Part shown: positions 11,101 through 19,293 of the stretch, in pieces
How the letters are laid out: each line of letters begins with the position of its first letter
Position numbering within the stretch: position 1 is the stretch's first letter
Source of the DNA: Bacteroidota bacterium
Lineage (GTDB): Bacteria > Bacteroidota > Bacteroidia > Chitinophagales > Chitinophagaceae
NCBI GenBank assembly: GCA_018266555.1
Contig: JAFEAF010000001.1
Span: 248,001 to 312,000 of the forward strand
Reading direction: 5' to 3'
DNA: 64,000 nucleotides
Translations under genes and position numbers: made by a program
Notes under the pieces: model-generated
Seen by the model: only the letters and a program-made list of their open reading frames with translations
What the model was told of the DNA's origin: nothing
The model's database searches: none

Positions 11101-11867
11101 GGAGTGGTTTAAGCCCTTGCAATACGGCAACCTATGTTACCGATCCCCGCTATCTGGTAGTTGCGCATTTTAACGGCGCCAGTTGGAATGCATACGGAAA
11201 TGATGGAGGATATACCGGTAATGTCAGCAATGGAACGGTAACATGGAAAAACGTATCATCATTTAGCCCGTTTACCTTGGGTAGCAATAGCCCTGGTGTG
11301 AACCCATTGCCGGTTAAGTTTGGTTATGCAAGAGCTACTGTGAAAAGTAGTCACCTTGTACAAATTGATTGGAAGGTTTTCACCGAAAACAATATTAAAT
11401 ACTATGAAATAGAACGTTCAAATGACGGACAAAATTTCGAAACCATCGGGCAAATGCTGCCAACAGGAAATAATTCTTCAGAAGCCCGCTATACCTGGGA
11501 TGATAAAAACTATGATAACACTGTTGCCCTTTACAGAGTGAAATCTGTTGATATCAATAATGAATTTTTATATAGTAGCATCATGAGAATAGACCCGACT
11601 CAAACGGGGGCCTCACAATTAATAGTATTTCCCAACCCGGTTGTTGGCAATCAGTTTTCGATTCAATTGAGTAATATCATTTCGGGTAAATACAGCATAC
11701 AGATTTTTGATATAAACGGGCGCAACATGTACAATCAAATTTTTGAACACCCTGGAGGAACATGGAGCCAGTCAATTCAATTGCCTGCGGGAATAAAGAG
11801 TGGAATTTACAGTATGCGAATAAGCGGGTCTAACCTGAACTTACTGAAATCTTTCATAGTAAATTAG
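8190..11867 (+). CDS. Large T9SS-secreted surface protein, beta-strand rich
   Basis: A 1225-residue exported protein. An unusually long N-terminal extension (about 33 residues) precedes the hydrophobic signal segment FVFILIILFTFKQNFAQ; there is no later ATG that would shorten it. The body (about 60-960) is rich in Gly, Asn, Thr and Ser and made of repeated short strands such as GDFNMSG, LTTINGDFNI and SGNITVKGDI, which suggests a long beta-helix or beta-solenoid. Around 1050-1130 is a segment starting LPVKFGYARAT, common before the sorting tail in Bacteroidota. The last 80 residues (FPNPVVGNQ..., IFDINGR, LPAGIKSGIY, end KSFIVN) are a type A T9SS sorting domain. Function unknown, probably adhesin-like or cell-surface. 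Confidence 0.85.
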   Translation: MKNLLPFYLLRHFRISAEDSKEDFNQVLKKAGIRFVFILIILFTFKQNFAQTYFRSKGSGNWNNTLIWESSANAINWVNASVTPTDINANSITIQNGHIVTITADVTVDEVVIATGGEIDLGNGVNLTITNGSGTDFDVNGIFRNGTGTANGAGGTVTQNAGSTMVFENGSTYQHGFTNTSGNIPVAAWNTGSTCEIVGYTSFAGNVGTGFDQNFFNFTWDCTNQTGSNGINLGGKLTTINGDFNIINTGSGNVQLGNNSNFTTTIAGNYNQTGGTLYIVKTSQTGNVNLSGDFNMSGGVLRRGGGTNRFYFTGTGTQKMIKTGGTITGAVRFYINSGATVDFGNYVLDGSGALFTAYSGATIITANAGGFDKNSSSGSVQVSGSRTFSGGVNYIYNGNQNQITGDGLTQNTPANVTISNTGSSGNNTVSLTSNTTISGDLLISSGIFGAGGSNRDFTLSGNWINNGGSYEGGTSTVTFSGSNQVIGGTAGTSFPNLQIDRGASVTLDKSATATSLTFVVANAATNFSQNAGDDLTVSGDVNIMQPNANNITTAWNINEGTATVNGNIIIGGTNNNTTRIAKLVTTTGSLTVSGDIIYNSSNSNPASAVIDMSGGAGIINLSGGLLTNHNSGTLNAGSSSIFNFNGTSPQLIPLGMSNIIFNNIYTNNTSPGGAILNGAVTATNVTGDIRVKSGLLNNGANPIVGNSLKTFEISEGATFRLTGMSASPTGFLNQVFSTNSTTEFAGTNQSINPAIYGILITSGTGTKTLSGNITVKGDITINSGSSLDVSPGNFGITAQGDWINNGSFISQNGTIFFNGTDPQNIGGSSASTFNNLSINNSSGVTLQQNESVKAVLTFSNGLIYTSGSALLTLDAGSAISGATDKKFVNGPMKKIGNTAFTFPVGKSSVYAPVSISAPSNSTDAFIAEYMRANAKALGPVSATGLELVSACEYWRVERVNGTSNVDVTLSWSGLSPCNTATYVTDPRYLVVAHFNGASWNAYGNDGGYTGNVSNGTVTWKNVSSFSPFTLGSNSPGVNPLPVKFGYARATVKSSHLVQIDWKVFTENNIKYYEIERSNDGQNFETIGQMLPTGNNSSEARYTWDDKNYDNTVALYRVKSVDINNEFLYSSIMRIDPTQTGASQLIVFPNPVVGNQFSIQLSNIISGKYSIQIFDINGRNMYNQIFEHPGGTWSQSIQLPAGIKSGIYSMRISGSNLNLLKSFIVN

Positions 11868-11926
11868 GAGATGAATATTTGACTTAAAAATGCAAATAAC
11901 AAAACCATCGGAATAAAATAGCTGCT

Positions 11927-12340
11927 TTATCTCAAACGATCCAGCGATTTTACCAACTTTTCATCTTTACGAATACCGATGGAAGCCATGAAATAACCCA
12001 TGAGAATTAAAAAAGCGAATACCGCATACAGTGAAACAGAACCGGAAAGATTTTTTATTTCAACAAAATAAAGCAGAATAATCAATGCGGATAATAAAAT
12101 ACCTCCGAGGCAAAGGCGGAACTGTAGCTTCCTGTTTTTGAAAATAAAAATGGCAATTAGTGAAAGGAGTATTGATAAGCCGGTCAGGATCATCAGTGGG
12201 TAAGTGCTTTGTGCGTCAATGAGCGCTTTTTCAATTCCATTCTTTCCCTGCCGGGTACCGGAATAAAAAGGAAGGAGGTACGATAAAAAAGCGCAGATTG
12301 CTGAGAGAAGCAACCAAAGGCTTTGTTTGCGTTGAATCAT
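11927..12340 (-). CDS. DUF4293-type four-helix membrane protein
   Basis: A 137-residue protein starting MIQRKQSLWLLL with four predicted membrane helices (about 5-22, 48-66, 74-92, 98-118) and a charged tail. The MIQRxQxxWL start and topology match the Bacteroidota DUF4293 family, whose function is unknown. It starts 36 bases after the end of glyA on the same strand, so the two may be co-transcribed. Confidence 0.75.
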   Translation of the reverse strand: MIQRKQSLWLLLSAICAFLSYLLPFYSGTRQGKNGIEKALIDAQSTYPLMILTGLSILLSLIAIFIFKNRKLQFRLCLGGILLSALIILLYFVEIKNLSGSVSLYAVFAFLILMGYFMASIGIRKDEKLVKSLDRLR

Positions 12341-12376
12341 AACTGCAAATTTTAAATTCTAAGATCGGAAATATTA

Positions 12377-13657
12377 TTACGCTAATTCAGGATACAATGG
12401 AAATTGCTGCATCCATTCTTTCACTTCCTTGCTGACTGCCGTTATTGTTTTTTCATCATCAATGTTCATGAGTACTTTGTCAATAAGACTAACAACAGTT
12501 TCCATCTGTGATTCTTTCAATCCTCTTGTAGTAACTGCCGGTACGCCCACCCGAATACCGGATGTTACAAAAGGTGATTTGTCATCAAATGGCACTGCGT
12601 TTTTATTAAGAGTGATATGTGCTTTGTCCAATGTTTCCTGCGCTTTTTTCCCTGTAATATTTTTATTTCTCAGGTCTATCAGCATTAAGTGATTATCAGT
12701 TCCGCCGCTGATAATGTTATAATCCCGGCTCACAAACGCTTTGGCCATGGCCTGCGCATTAGATTGCACTTGTTTTGCGTACAGCGTATATTCATCACTC
12801 AGCAATTCACCAAATGCAATAGCTTTTGAAGCAATGATATGTTCCAATGGTCCTCCCTGTGTTCCGGGAAAAACAGCCATATCCATTAAATGACTCATCA
12901 TCCGGGTATTTCCTTTCGGGTCTTTGATGCCAAATGGGTTTTCGAAATCACGCCGCATTAAAATAATTCCGCCCCTGGGGCCACGCAATGTTTTATGTGT
13001 AGTAGAAGTAACAAAATGACAATGATCAAAAGGATCGTTTAATAAATTTTTTGCAATGAGCCCGGCCGGATGCGCAATGTCTGCCATGATAAAAGCCCCG
13101 ATTGAATCTGCAATGGCACGAATTCTTTTATAATCCCAATCACGACTATAAGCTGATGCTCCGCAAATAATAAGTTTTGGTTTTTCTTTATTTGCCACAG
13201 CTTCCATCTGATCGTAATCTACAAGGCCGCTTTCTTTTTTTACTCCGTAAAATAATGGCTGATATAATTTACCACTGAAGTTTACCGGTGAGCCATGTGT
13301 CAGGTGTCCGCCCATGCTGAGGTCCAATCCTAAAATTTTATCACCGGGTTTTAAAACACAAAGCAGTACAGAAGCATTTGCTTGTGCGCCGCTGTGAGGC
13401 TGCACATTGGCGTATTCGCAATTAAAAACTTTTTTAATACGATCAATAGCGAGTTGTTCTGTTTGATCCACAATTTCACATCCACCATAGTAACGGCGAC
13501 CCGGGTATCCTTCTGCATATTTATTGGTCATTACATTTCCCATGGCCTGAATGACCTGTAGGGATGCGAAATTTTCAGAAGCTATAAGTTCAATTCCGTT
13601 TCGTTGCCGCTCCAACTCCTGGTGAATCAAGTTGAAGACCTGTGTATCCTTTTGCAT
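12377..13657 (-). CDS. glyA: Serine hydroxymethyltransferase
   Basis: PLP enzyme interconverting serine and glycine with tetrahydrofolate, the main source of one-carbon units. The 426 residues include LIASENFAS near residue 23, [15 protein letters not shown], the HSGAQAN segment, the PLP lysine in [15 protein letters not shown] (about residue 224) and the C-terminal [12 protein letters not shown]. Normal length. A -7 promoter element lies about 145 bases upstream (13800-13807). The likely operon partner downstream is the DUF4293 gene. Confidence 0.96.
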   Translation of the reverse strand: MQKDTQVFNLIHQELERQRNGIELIASENFASLQVIQAMGNVMTNKYAEGYPGRRYYGGCEIVDQTEQLAIDRIKKVFNCEYANVQPHSGAQANASVLLCVLKPGDKILGLDLSMGGHLTHGSPVNFSGKLYQPLFYGVKKESGLVDYDQMEAVANKEKPKLIICGASAYSRDWDYKRIRAIADSIGAFIMADIAHPAGLIAKNLLNDPFDHCHFVTSTTHKTLRGPRGGIILMRRDFENPFGIKDPKGNTRMMSHLMDMAVFPGTQGGPLEHIIASKAIAFGELLSDEYTLYAKQVQSNAQAMAKAFVSRDYNIISGGTDNHLMLIDLRNKNITGKKAQETLDKAHITLNKNAVPFDDKSPFVTSGIRVGVPAVTTRGLKESQMETVVSLIDKVLMNIDDEKTITAVSKEVKEWMQQFPLYPELA

Positions 13658-13799
13658 AATATAAAATGTTTCCGCACGGGCGGATGATTTAAATGAAGCT
13701 GAATGAAGTTGTTAGAGCCGAATGTGCCATTCCGGGTAAACGGAACAGGCGAACTAAAATATTATTTTTTAATATAGCTACCGGGCACATCATCAGTTG

Positions 13800-13807
13800 C
13801 AAAAATA
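13800..13807 (-). promoter_or_regulatory. Probable glyA -7 promoter element
   Basis: On the minus strand this reads TATTTTTG, an exact TAnnTTTG match. It implies a leader of roughly 130-140 bases before glyA, which includes a short hairpin (TTCCG...CGGAA at about 13736-13752). No known riboswitch fold was recognised in it. Confidence 0.45.
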
Positions 13808-13890
13808 AGCGAGCCATTGTTTTTATTATTAACTGCGTTGAAGTTTTTGTTTAATCTAAATTCGTTACATTCGTTGGTTTTTTAATCAAA

Positions 13891-14883
13891 ATGAAGGCTG
13901 TAATTCCAGTAGCAGGAGCAGGCACCAAGCTTCGCCCACATACCTATACACAACCCAAGGCTCTGATTCCACTTGCCGGAAAGACTGTTTTAAGTTTTAT
14001 TGTGGATCCACTGATAGGAGCCGGGGTTACTGAATTTATTTTTATTGTAGGCTATCTCGGTGATAAAATCCAGGATTATATTAAAGTAAAATATCCGGGG
14101 ATAAAAGCTCATTTTGTGCATCAAACAGACCGCCAGGGAATTGGGCATGCCATTCGCCTTACCAAAAGTATTGTGAACGGCGATGAAATGTTTGTAGTCC
14201 TGGGGGATACGATTTGTGAATATGATATTAAGGAAGTTTTAAAGAGCAAGTTTTCGATGCTTGGAGTCAGGAAAGTGGATGATCCCCGTGAGTTCGGCGT
14301 GGCAGAAATAGATGAAGAGAATAATGTAGTGCATGTGGTGGAAAAGCCACATATCCCAAAATCCAATATGGCATTGGTGGGTATCTACAAAATCAAAGAG
14401 AGTAAACAAATGTTTCAATGCCTGGAGAAAAACATTAAGCAAGGCTTGAGAAGCCATGGAGAATATAACCTGACTGATGCGTTGGATTGCATGATACAAT
14501 TAGGTGCAAAATTCAGATCATTCAAAGTAGAAAACTGGTTTGATTGTGGGCGCAGAGACTCATTACTGGAGTCGAATGCTATTTTATTAAAAAAATTCGG
14601 TTCTCATGTGGAGAATGAGAAAAAATTTGAAAACACGGTAATTATACAGCCGGTGAGTATCGGCGCTGGTTGTAATATTAAAAACTCAATCATCGGCCCC
14701 AATGTGGCCATTGGTGATGAAACCACTATTGAATCTTCCATCATAAAAGATTCTATCATCGGATCTTTTTCTAATCTTTTTGATATTGTACTGGATCATT
14801 CCATTATTGGCAGCGATACAGGACTTAGGGGTGAAACCAGGACACTGAACATCGGCGATAATACTAATATAGATTTGGGATAA
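13891..14883 (+). CDS. Sugar-phosphate nucleotidyltransferase (RmlA/GlmU-like)
   Basis: A 330-residue enzyme expected to join a nucleoside triphosphate and a sugar 1-phosphate. The N-terminal nucleotidyltransferase fold starts MKAVIPVAGAGTKLRPHT with the nucleotide loop and a PKALIPLAGK motif, followed by VVLGDT (metal site) and FGVAEID and VEKP motifs. From about residue 245 a left-handed beta-helix follows, with hexapeptide-like repeats such as IIQPVSIGAGCNIKNSIIG. The arrangement is that of long thymidylyl- or uridylyltransferases; the exact sugar is not determinable. The loop reads GAGTKLRP, with Lys where Arg is usual. Confidence 0.85.
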   Translation: MKAVIPVAGAGTKLRPHTYTQPKALIPLAGKTVLSFIVDPLIGAGVTEFIFIVGYLGDKIQDYIKVKYPGIKAHFVHQTDRQGIGHAIRLTKSIVNGDEMFVVLGDTICEYDIKEVLKSKFSMLGVRKVDDPREFGVAEIDEENNVVHVVEKPHIPKSNMALVGIYKIKESKQMFQCLEKNIKQGLRSHGEYNLTDALDCMIQLGAKFRSFKVENWFDCGRRDSLLESNAILLKKFGSHVENEKKFENTVIIQPVSIGAGCNIKNSIIGPNVAIGDETTIESSIIKDSIIGSFSNLFDIVLDHSIIGSDTGLRGETRTLNIGDNTNIDLG

Positions 14884-15017
14884 AGCGTAAAACAGAACTC
14901 TGATTGCCGGATTGTAATGTGTATTAACCAGGAGTAAATCTTGACTCTTGTTCCTTACACCCTGTTTCTTGAATCATTCCACCCGTATCTTTACTCTCTA
15001 CTTATAACTATTTTCTC

Positions 15018-15971
15018 ATGACTCAATTTCAGAACCGGGTCACTCAATTATTCGGTATCAGTTATCCCATCATTCAGGCTGGTATGATCTGGGCAAGCGG
15101 ATGGCGCCTGGCCAGTGCAGTCAGTAATGCCGGGGGATTGGGGCTTATAGGCAGCGGATCTATGTATCCGGATGTCTTATTAGAACATATCCGTAATTGC
15201 AAATCTGCTACAGAAAGCCCCTTTGGAGTAAACGTACCCTTACTTTATCCTGATATTGACAAACATATTCAGATCATTATTGATGCCGGAGTGAAAATAG
15301 TTTTTACTTCTGCCGGTAATCCGAAAACATGGACTGGCGTTTTAAAAGAACATGGCATTACTGTAGTTCATGTTGTAAGTTCTTCAAAATTTGCGATTAA
15401 AGCTCAGGAAGCGGGGTGTGATGCAGTGGTAGCAGAAGGTTTTGAAGCGGGCGGGCATAATGGAAGAGAAGAAACTACTTCAATGGTTTTGATTCCGGCT
15501 GTGGTAAATGCAGTTTCTATCCCTGTCATTGCTGCAGGAGGAATAGCTACGGGAAGGCAAATGCTTGCGGCGATGGTGATGGGAGCCGAGGGGGTACAAA
15601 TGGGGACCCGTTTTGTAGCCAGTGAAGAAGCCTCCTCTCATATCGAATTTAAAAAAGCTGTCATTAATTCAACTGAAGGAGATACAGTCCTTACATTAAA
15701 ACAATTAATGCCTGTGCGACTGTTGAAAAATAAATTTTATCAACTGGTGCATGAAGCCGAAATGAGGGGAGCAACCATTGAGGAATTAAAAACGATTTTA
15801 GGACGGGCACGGGCTAAAAAAGGGATGTTTGAGGGAAACCTTGAAGAAGGTGAATTGGAAATTGGTGCTGTTAGCGCCATTGTGGACCGTATTTTACCTG
15901 CCGGAATGATAGTAAAAAATGTATGGAAAGAGTTTAACGAAGTTTTGTCCAATCCAATTAAAATGCTTTAA
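15018..15971 (+). CDS. FMN-dependent nitronate monooxygenase / FabK-like enoyl reductase
   Basis: A 317-residue TIM-barrel flavoprotein. The start PIIQAGMIWASGWRLASAVSNAGGLGLIGSG, the central AEGFEAGGHNG with the conserved His, and VIAAGGIATGRQM...GAEGVQMGTRF are hallmarks of the nitronate monooxygenase/2-nitropropane dioxygenase family, which includes the enoyl-ACP reductase FabK. Annotation pipelines split this family inconsistently; I cannot choose between nitronate oxidation and fatty-acid synthesis from sequence alone. It stands alone, 134 bases after the nucleotidyltransferase. Confidence 0.85.
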   Translation: MTQFQNRVTQLFGISYPIIQAGMIWASGWRLASAVSNAGGLGLIGSGSMYPDVLLEHIRNCKSATESPFGVNVPLLYPDIDKHIQIIIDAGVKIVFTSAGNPKTWTGVLKEHGITVVHVVSSSKFAIKAQEAGCDAVVAEGFEAGGHNGREETTSMVLIPAVVNAVSIPVIAAGGIATGRQMLAAMVMGAEGVQMGTRFVASEEASSHIEFKKAVINSTEGDTVLTLKQLMPVRLLKNKFYQLVHEAEMRGATIEELKTILGRARAKKGMFEGNLEEGELEIGAVSAIVDRILPAGMIVKNVWKEFNEVLSNPIKML

Positions 15972-16034
15972 TTTTATCATGTGTTCTAGAGTGAAGATGA
16001 GTATTGCTTTTTTAAAACCAAAAAATAATGTCAC

Positions 16035-16436
16035 ATGAAACGAAAAATCATTCTGCTTTTGGTTTGTGCATTTGGAGTAGCAGCAGTAAAAGCCTATGCT
16101 AATAATGAACCTGCATTTCCATGCAAAAAGAAATGTGACTTGATGGGGGTTATTGTCAGTTCAGATAATAAAAAGCCACTAAAAGATGTAAGTATTACTG
16201 CTTATAGTATTATCAAAAAAGAAAAAGTCACTAAATCAGATGAAGCTGGAAATTTTTCTTTTGATGAATTGAAACCGGGAACTTATAAATTTATTTTTGA
16301 AAAAACTGGCTTTCGCCGGGTTACTAAAGAAAATGTGGTGATAAAATCCGACGATGCCTTTCAAATGAATATTGAAATGATCGAGAATATGGATTTTGAC
16401 CTGAAGCCTTCTCCATTTCATTTTATTGATATATAG
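16035..16436 (+). CDS. Small secreted protein with carboxypeptidase-regulatory-like domain
   Basis: A 133-residue exported protein: signal peptide to about AVKAYA (residue 22), then a compact beta-sandwich resembling the CarboxypepD_reg fold, with GVIVSSDNKKPLKDVSITAYS, DEAGNFSFDELKPGTYKFIFEKTGFR and a final strand. Such domains occur at the N-terminus of TonB-dependent receptors, but here the domain is alone. Role unknown. Its terminator lies inside the 3' end of the convergent neighbour. Confidence 0.75.
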   Translation: MKRKIILLLVCAFGVAAVKAYANNEPAFPCKKKCDLMGVIVSSDNKKPLKDVSITAYSIIKKEKVTKSDEAGNFSFDELKPGTYKFIFEKTGFRRVTKENVVIKSDDAFQMNIEMIENMDFDLKPSPFHFIDI

Positions 16437-16449
16437 TTTATTTAAAAGA

Positions 16450-16992
16450 TTAAATAAGCTTGAACTGGGATGTAAACACTACATCCCAATTTTTTTTATT
16501 AAGCTTTAGTACGGAGATGCTTTTCACCACCCACACAGCAGAGTATTCAATTTTACTTAATTCTTCCCATGCTTCAGAAAATGATTTTTTCCCCAGGTCT
16601 CTTGTGGCAATAGTAACATGAGGGTGAAAAGGATGGTCATCTTTTATTATAGGTAATTTTTCATTTAGGGTCAAAAAGCCATAGAACTCTCTGTAAAGAT
16701 TATTCAGGTTCTGATTTTCATTTACATTAATAAACAGAGTTCTTGGTTTGAAATGTGAAAAGCCATTGAGCTGTACCGTGAATTGATTTTGATAAGAAGA
16801 AAAGGCATTTAAAAGAGGAAACATTTCATTTTCCAATAACGGTTTCATCCAAAAAGGTGGTATCAAAGTAATATGAGCCGGCGATTTTAATGCGACTGTG
16901 CAGCCGTATTTCTCCTGCATCAGCAATTTCCATTTAAGTACTTCTTTATTGATTTGTTCAGGAGCTACTAATGCGGTAAAGTACATTTCCAT
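16450..16992 (-). CDS. 2H phosphoesterase (2'-5' RNA ligase-like) protein
   Basis: A 180-residue protein with the two histidine motifs of the 2H phosphoesterase superfamily: AHITLIPPF near residue 40 and HPHVTIATR near residue 127. The family acts on 2',5'- or cyclic phosphodiester bonds in RNA or nucleotides; the substrate is unknown. A TATTTTTG promoter element at 16997-17004 (minus) ends only 4 bases before the ATG, so the message may be nearly leaderless; a second Met two codons later is an alternative start. Confidence 0.8.
   Translation of the reverse strand: MEMYFTALVAPEQINKEVLKWKLLMQEKYGCTVALKSPAHITLIPPFWMKPLLENEMFPLLNAFSSYQNQFTVQLNGFSHFKPRTLFINVNENQNLNNLYREFYGFLTLNEKLPIIKDDHPFHPHVTIATRDLGKKSFSEAWEELSKIEYSAVWVVKSISVLKLNKKNWDVVFTSQFKLI
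16466..16497 (+). terminator. Terminator embedded in the convergent gene's coding end
   Basis: TGGGATGT (16466-16473) pairs with ACATCCCA (16481-16488) with a 7-base loop, followed by a run of eight T. It is oriented for the small secreted gene ending at 16436 but lies inside the last codons of the opposite-strand gene. Confidence 0.75.
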
Positions 16993-16996
16993 AACC

Positions 16997-17004
16997 CAAA
17001 AATA
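16997..17004 (-). promoter_or_regulatory. -7 element abutting the 2H phosphoesterase start
   Basis: TATTTTTG on the minus strand, an exact TAnnTTTG match, 4 bases before the start codon. Confidence 0.4.
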
Positions 17005-17032
17005 AATTGTCCTGTTACAAGCAGGACAATTT
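17004..17032 (-). terminator. Terminator after the coiled-coil gene
   Basis: AAATTGTCCTG (17004-17014) pairs perfectly with CAGGACAATTT (17022-17032), loop TTACAAG. On the minus strand it is followed by a T-rich tract, so it would end the transcript of the gene at 17064-17828. Confidence 0.7.
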
Positions 17033-17063
17033 TAATCATGGCTATACTTTTTATGGATAGAAC

Positions 17064-17828
17064 TTAAATTACTCTTATATGGTTATTGAGACGGATATTA
17101 AAATTATCACCATCTTTTTCTATGGTAAATGTTTTATGCTTTTCGAGGAAAGGGCGGTATTTATTATAAACATCGTCTGTTGCTTTTTTACCATTGATGA
17201 ATAGCTCCCCGCTTTTATGTTTGATGCTGTAATCACCTTTCGTATCTACAAGCCCGTCTTTTTCGAGGCCATCCAGGAAGCTCTTATATTCTTTCATTTC
17301 AGCTTTGGCTTTTTCAATTTTTTCTTTTGCTTTATCCAGTTCCTTTTGGATTTCCGGTCCAATTTTTCCCAGGTTCTTTTGCACTTCCTTCATTTCTCTT
17401 TGTAATTTTCCTGTACTGATCATTTTTACTTCTTCTAACTGGGTTTTTATTTTATCCCAATTGATCTTTGCAACAGATTCTTCCACATTTTGTTTTATTT
17501 TTTCTATATCTACTTCCTTCATAGCCCTATCAATTTCAGTTTTTACTTTGTCCATGTCAATATTCTTCATGGCTTCATTGACTTCTTTCTGAACCTGTTC
17601 TATATTTAATTTCATTTTTGAAGCATCCAATTCATCCAACACATCATCGAGGTTGCGGATCTGCTTATCCCGGGAATTATTTTTTTCGGGAGGTAGTGTA
17701 TCCCGGTAAGTGGCTTTCTGTTGCTGACCCGGAGATTTTTTAAAATCCCACGATACAAGTGCTATGGTAAGAATAAGGATACTCAGGGCGGGCAACAGAC
17801 GGCTGATGGTAATTGATTTCGGTTTCAT
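17064..17828 (-). CDS. Membrane-anchored charged coiled-coil protein of unknown function
   Basis: A 254-residue protein: a short cytoplasmic start, one membrane helix (about 12-28), then a long Lys/Glu-rich helical region (about 55-190). The helical part has degenerate repeats of about 18 residues built on the pattern xIDMDKVKTEIDRAMKEV, KINWDKIKTQLEEV, consistent with a stiff rod. The final 60 residues form a small domain (GDYSIKHKSGELFINGKKA, FTIEKDGDNFNIRLN). No family recognised; it resembles small exported proteins found near anti-sigma genes in Bacteroidota, a weak analogy only. It is isolated by its own terminator and is preceded by an unusual cluster of palindromes (17843-17894). Confidence 0.7.
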   Translation of the reverse strand: MKPKSITISRLLPALSILILTIALVSWDFKKSPGQQQKATYRDTLPPEKNNSRDKQIRNLDDVLDELDASKMKLNIEQVQKEVNEAMKNIDMDKVKTEIDRAMKEVDIEKIKQNVEESVAKINWDKIKTQLEEVKMISTGKLQREMKEVQKNLGKIGPEIQKELDKAKEKIEKAKAEMKEYKSFLDGLEKDGLVDTKGDYSIKHKSGELFINGKKATDDVYNKYRPFLEKHKTFTIEKDGDNFNIRLNNHIRVI

Positions 17829-17842
17829 ACAAATTTCAATTT

Positions 17843-17894
17843 AAGTATTTATACTTTCACGAATAATTTCGTATAAATATACGATTTATTTCGT
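17843..17894. promoter_or_regulatory. Cluster of four palindromes, probable operator
   Basis: Four perfect or near-perfect dyads are packed in 52 bases before the coiled-coil gene: AAGTATTTATACTT (17843-17856), ACGAATAATTTCGT (17859-17872), TCGTATAAATATACGA (17869-17884, overlapping both neighbours) and ACGATTTATTTCGT (17881-17894). The second and fourth have the same ACGA...TCGT half-sites and are centred 22 bp apart, two helical turns. This looks like a binding site for a dimeric repressor bound cooperatively. The regulator is not identified. Confidence 0.6.
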
Positions 17895-17939
17895 AATCTG
17901 CAAATAATTTTTTGCTTAAGGGAAACATTAACAAAAAAA

Positions 17940-17962
17940 CCATCCTTATGTATCCAGGATGG
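17940..17962 (-). terminator. Terminator of the ABC exporter operon
   Basis: CCATCCT (17940-17946) pairs with AGGATGG (17956-17962); on the minus strand the stem is followed by seven T. It separates the ABC permease gene from the coiled-coil gene. Confidence 0.75.
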
Positions 17963-17988
17963 CTTTTCTATTTTTTTGAATCAGGATT

Positions 17989-19263
17989 CTAACTTTTTCT
18001 GAATGCCCATTTTATCAGCTCTTTCCAGCTTGGTTTTTTACCATACATCAAAATGCCGGTACGATATATTTTGCCGGCAAACCAGGTAGTGAATATAAAT
18101 CCGCCTATTAATAATGCCATAGACAAACCCAATTGCCACCAGGGAACAGTGCCAGGTACGCCATAAGGAATCCGTGCCATCATAACAATTGGAGAGCTGA
18201 ATGGAATAATGCTGCCCCAAAATGCGATCGGCCCGGTGGGATCATTAACGGCTGCACTCATCATAACAATCGAGATAATGATAAGCATAGTAATCGGGAA
18301 GCTTAACGATTGTGCCTCTCTTACATCTTCATTAACAGCACTGCCAACAGCTCCGTAAATGGAAGAATAGAAAAAGAATCCTGCCAGGAAATAAAACCCA
18401 AAACAAAACAGAATCATCGGTAAGTTTATGCTTGTAAATATCTGTTGAACACCCCCAACAAGCGAATTGACACTATTTCCGTTGCCCGAAACTTTGGTGA
18501 TATTATAAATAATAAATACAAAAGCAATCCATAAGAGGAATTGCGTGAGAGCCACTAAGGCAATACCTATAATCTTTCCTAACATCATTTGAAATGGCTT
18601 GACAGAGGAAACAATGATTTCTGCAATCCGGTTAGTTTTTTCTTCCATCACACCCATCATGACCTGGGAGCCATAAATGAGAATGATAAAATAAATAAGA
18701 AAACCACAGGCAAGTCCGATGCTATTTGCAAATTTCGCATTGGCTTTGGGATCGGTAATATTCGTAAAATGAATTCCTAATCGGCTTGATAAAAGAATTT
18801 GTTGTTTGGTGGAATCAATTTTAAGACTATCATTTTTAATTTCATCCCACACCCGGTTCAGTTTTGCATCAATTAATGCAGTGGAGCCGGGTCCGTATGA
18901 TTTTTTTGCCCGTAATTCAATATTACTGTTCCCTATCTGCCAGTCTAATGCAGGAATTACAAGGTAGGCATCAAACCCTGCAGAATCGTAATTAAATTCT
19001 TTTTCAGATGAATTATTTTTAACAAGAGTCAACGTAGATGAGTTATCCAGTGTATTTTGTTTATCTAAAAGTTCTTTTGTAAAAAAGCCGGATGAATCAA
19101 TAACAGCTACATTCAGGTTTGCACGGGTTTTGTCAGCAAGAAACCCGGTACCGAATACCAGCCCTATATATAATAAAGGGAAGAGCAGAGTAGTTATGAT
19201 AAATGTCTTCTTTCGAACCCTGGTCAGGTATTCTCTTTTTATAATGAGGAAGATCTTATGCAT
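17989..19263 (-). CDS. ABC-2 type exporter permease (NatB-like)
   Basis: A 424-residue membrane protein. It has one helix near the N-terminus (TTLLFPLLYIGLVFGTGF), a large extracytoplasmic domain (about 50-180) and five to six helices in the C-terminal half, with QVMMGVMEEKTNRIAEIIVSSVKP and FFFYSSIYGAVGSAVNEDVREAQ motifs of the ABC-2 family. It is the partner of the ATPase encoded just upstream (30-base gap). The NatAB-like family exports Na+ or other small molecules; the substrate is not known here. Confidence 0.88.
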   Translation of the reverse strand: MHKIFLIIKREYLTRVRKKTFIITTLLFPLLYIGLVFGTGFLADKTRANLNVAVIDSSGFFTKELLDKQNTLDNSSTLTLVKNNSSEKEFNYDSAGFDAYLVIPALDWQIGNSNIELRAKKSYGPGSTALIDAKLNRVWDEIKNDSLKIDSTKQQILLSSRLGIHFTNITDPKANAKFANSIGLACGFLIYFIILIYGSQVMMGVMEEKTNRIAEIIVSSVKPFQMMLGKIIGIALVALTQFLLWIAFVFIIYNITKVSGNGNSVNSLVGGVQQIFTSINLPMILFCFGFYFLAGFFFYSSIYGAVGSAVNEDVREAQSLSFPITMLIIISIVMMSAAVNDPTGPIAFWGSIIPFSSPIVMMARIPYGVPGTVPWWQLGLSMALLIGGFIFTTWFAGKIYRTGILMYGKKPSWKELIKWAFRKS

Positions 19264-19293
19264 ATTGTTTAATTTCTGTGTTAGAATTATTAA

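Noticed and set aside
13658-13890. Riboswitch before glyA
   Set aside because: Only a small hairpin is present; no glycine, THF or purine switch motifs recognised.
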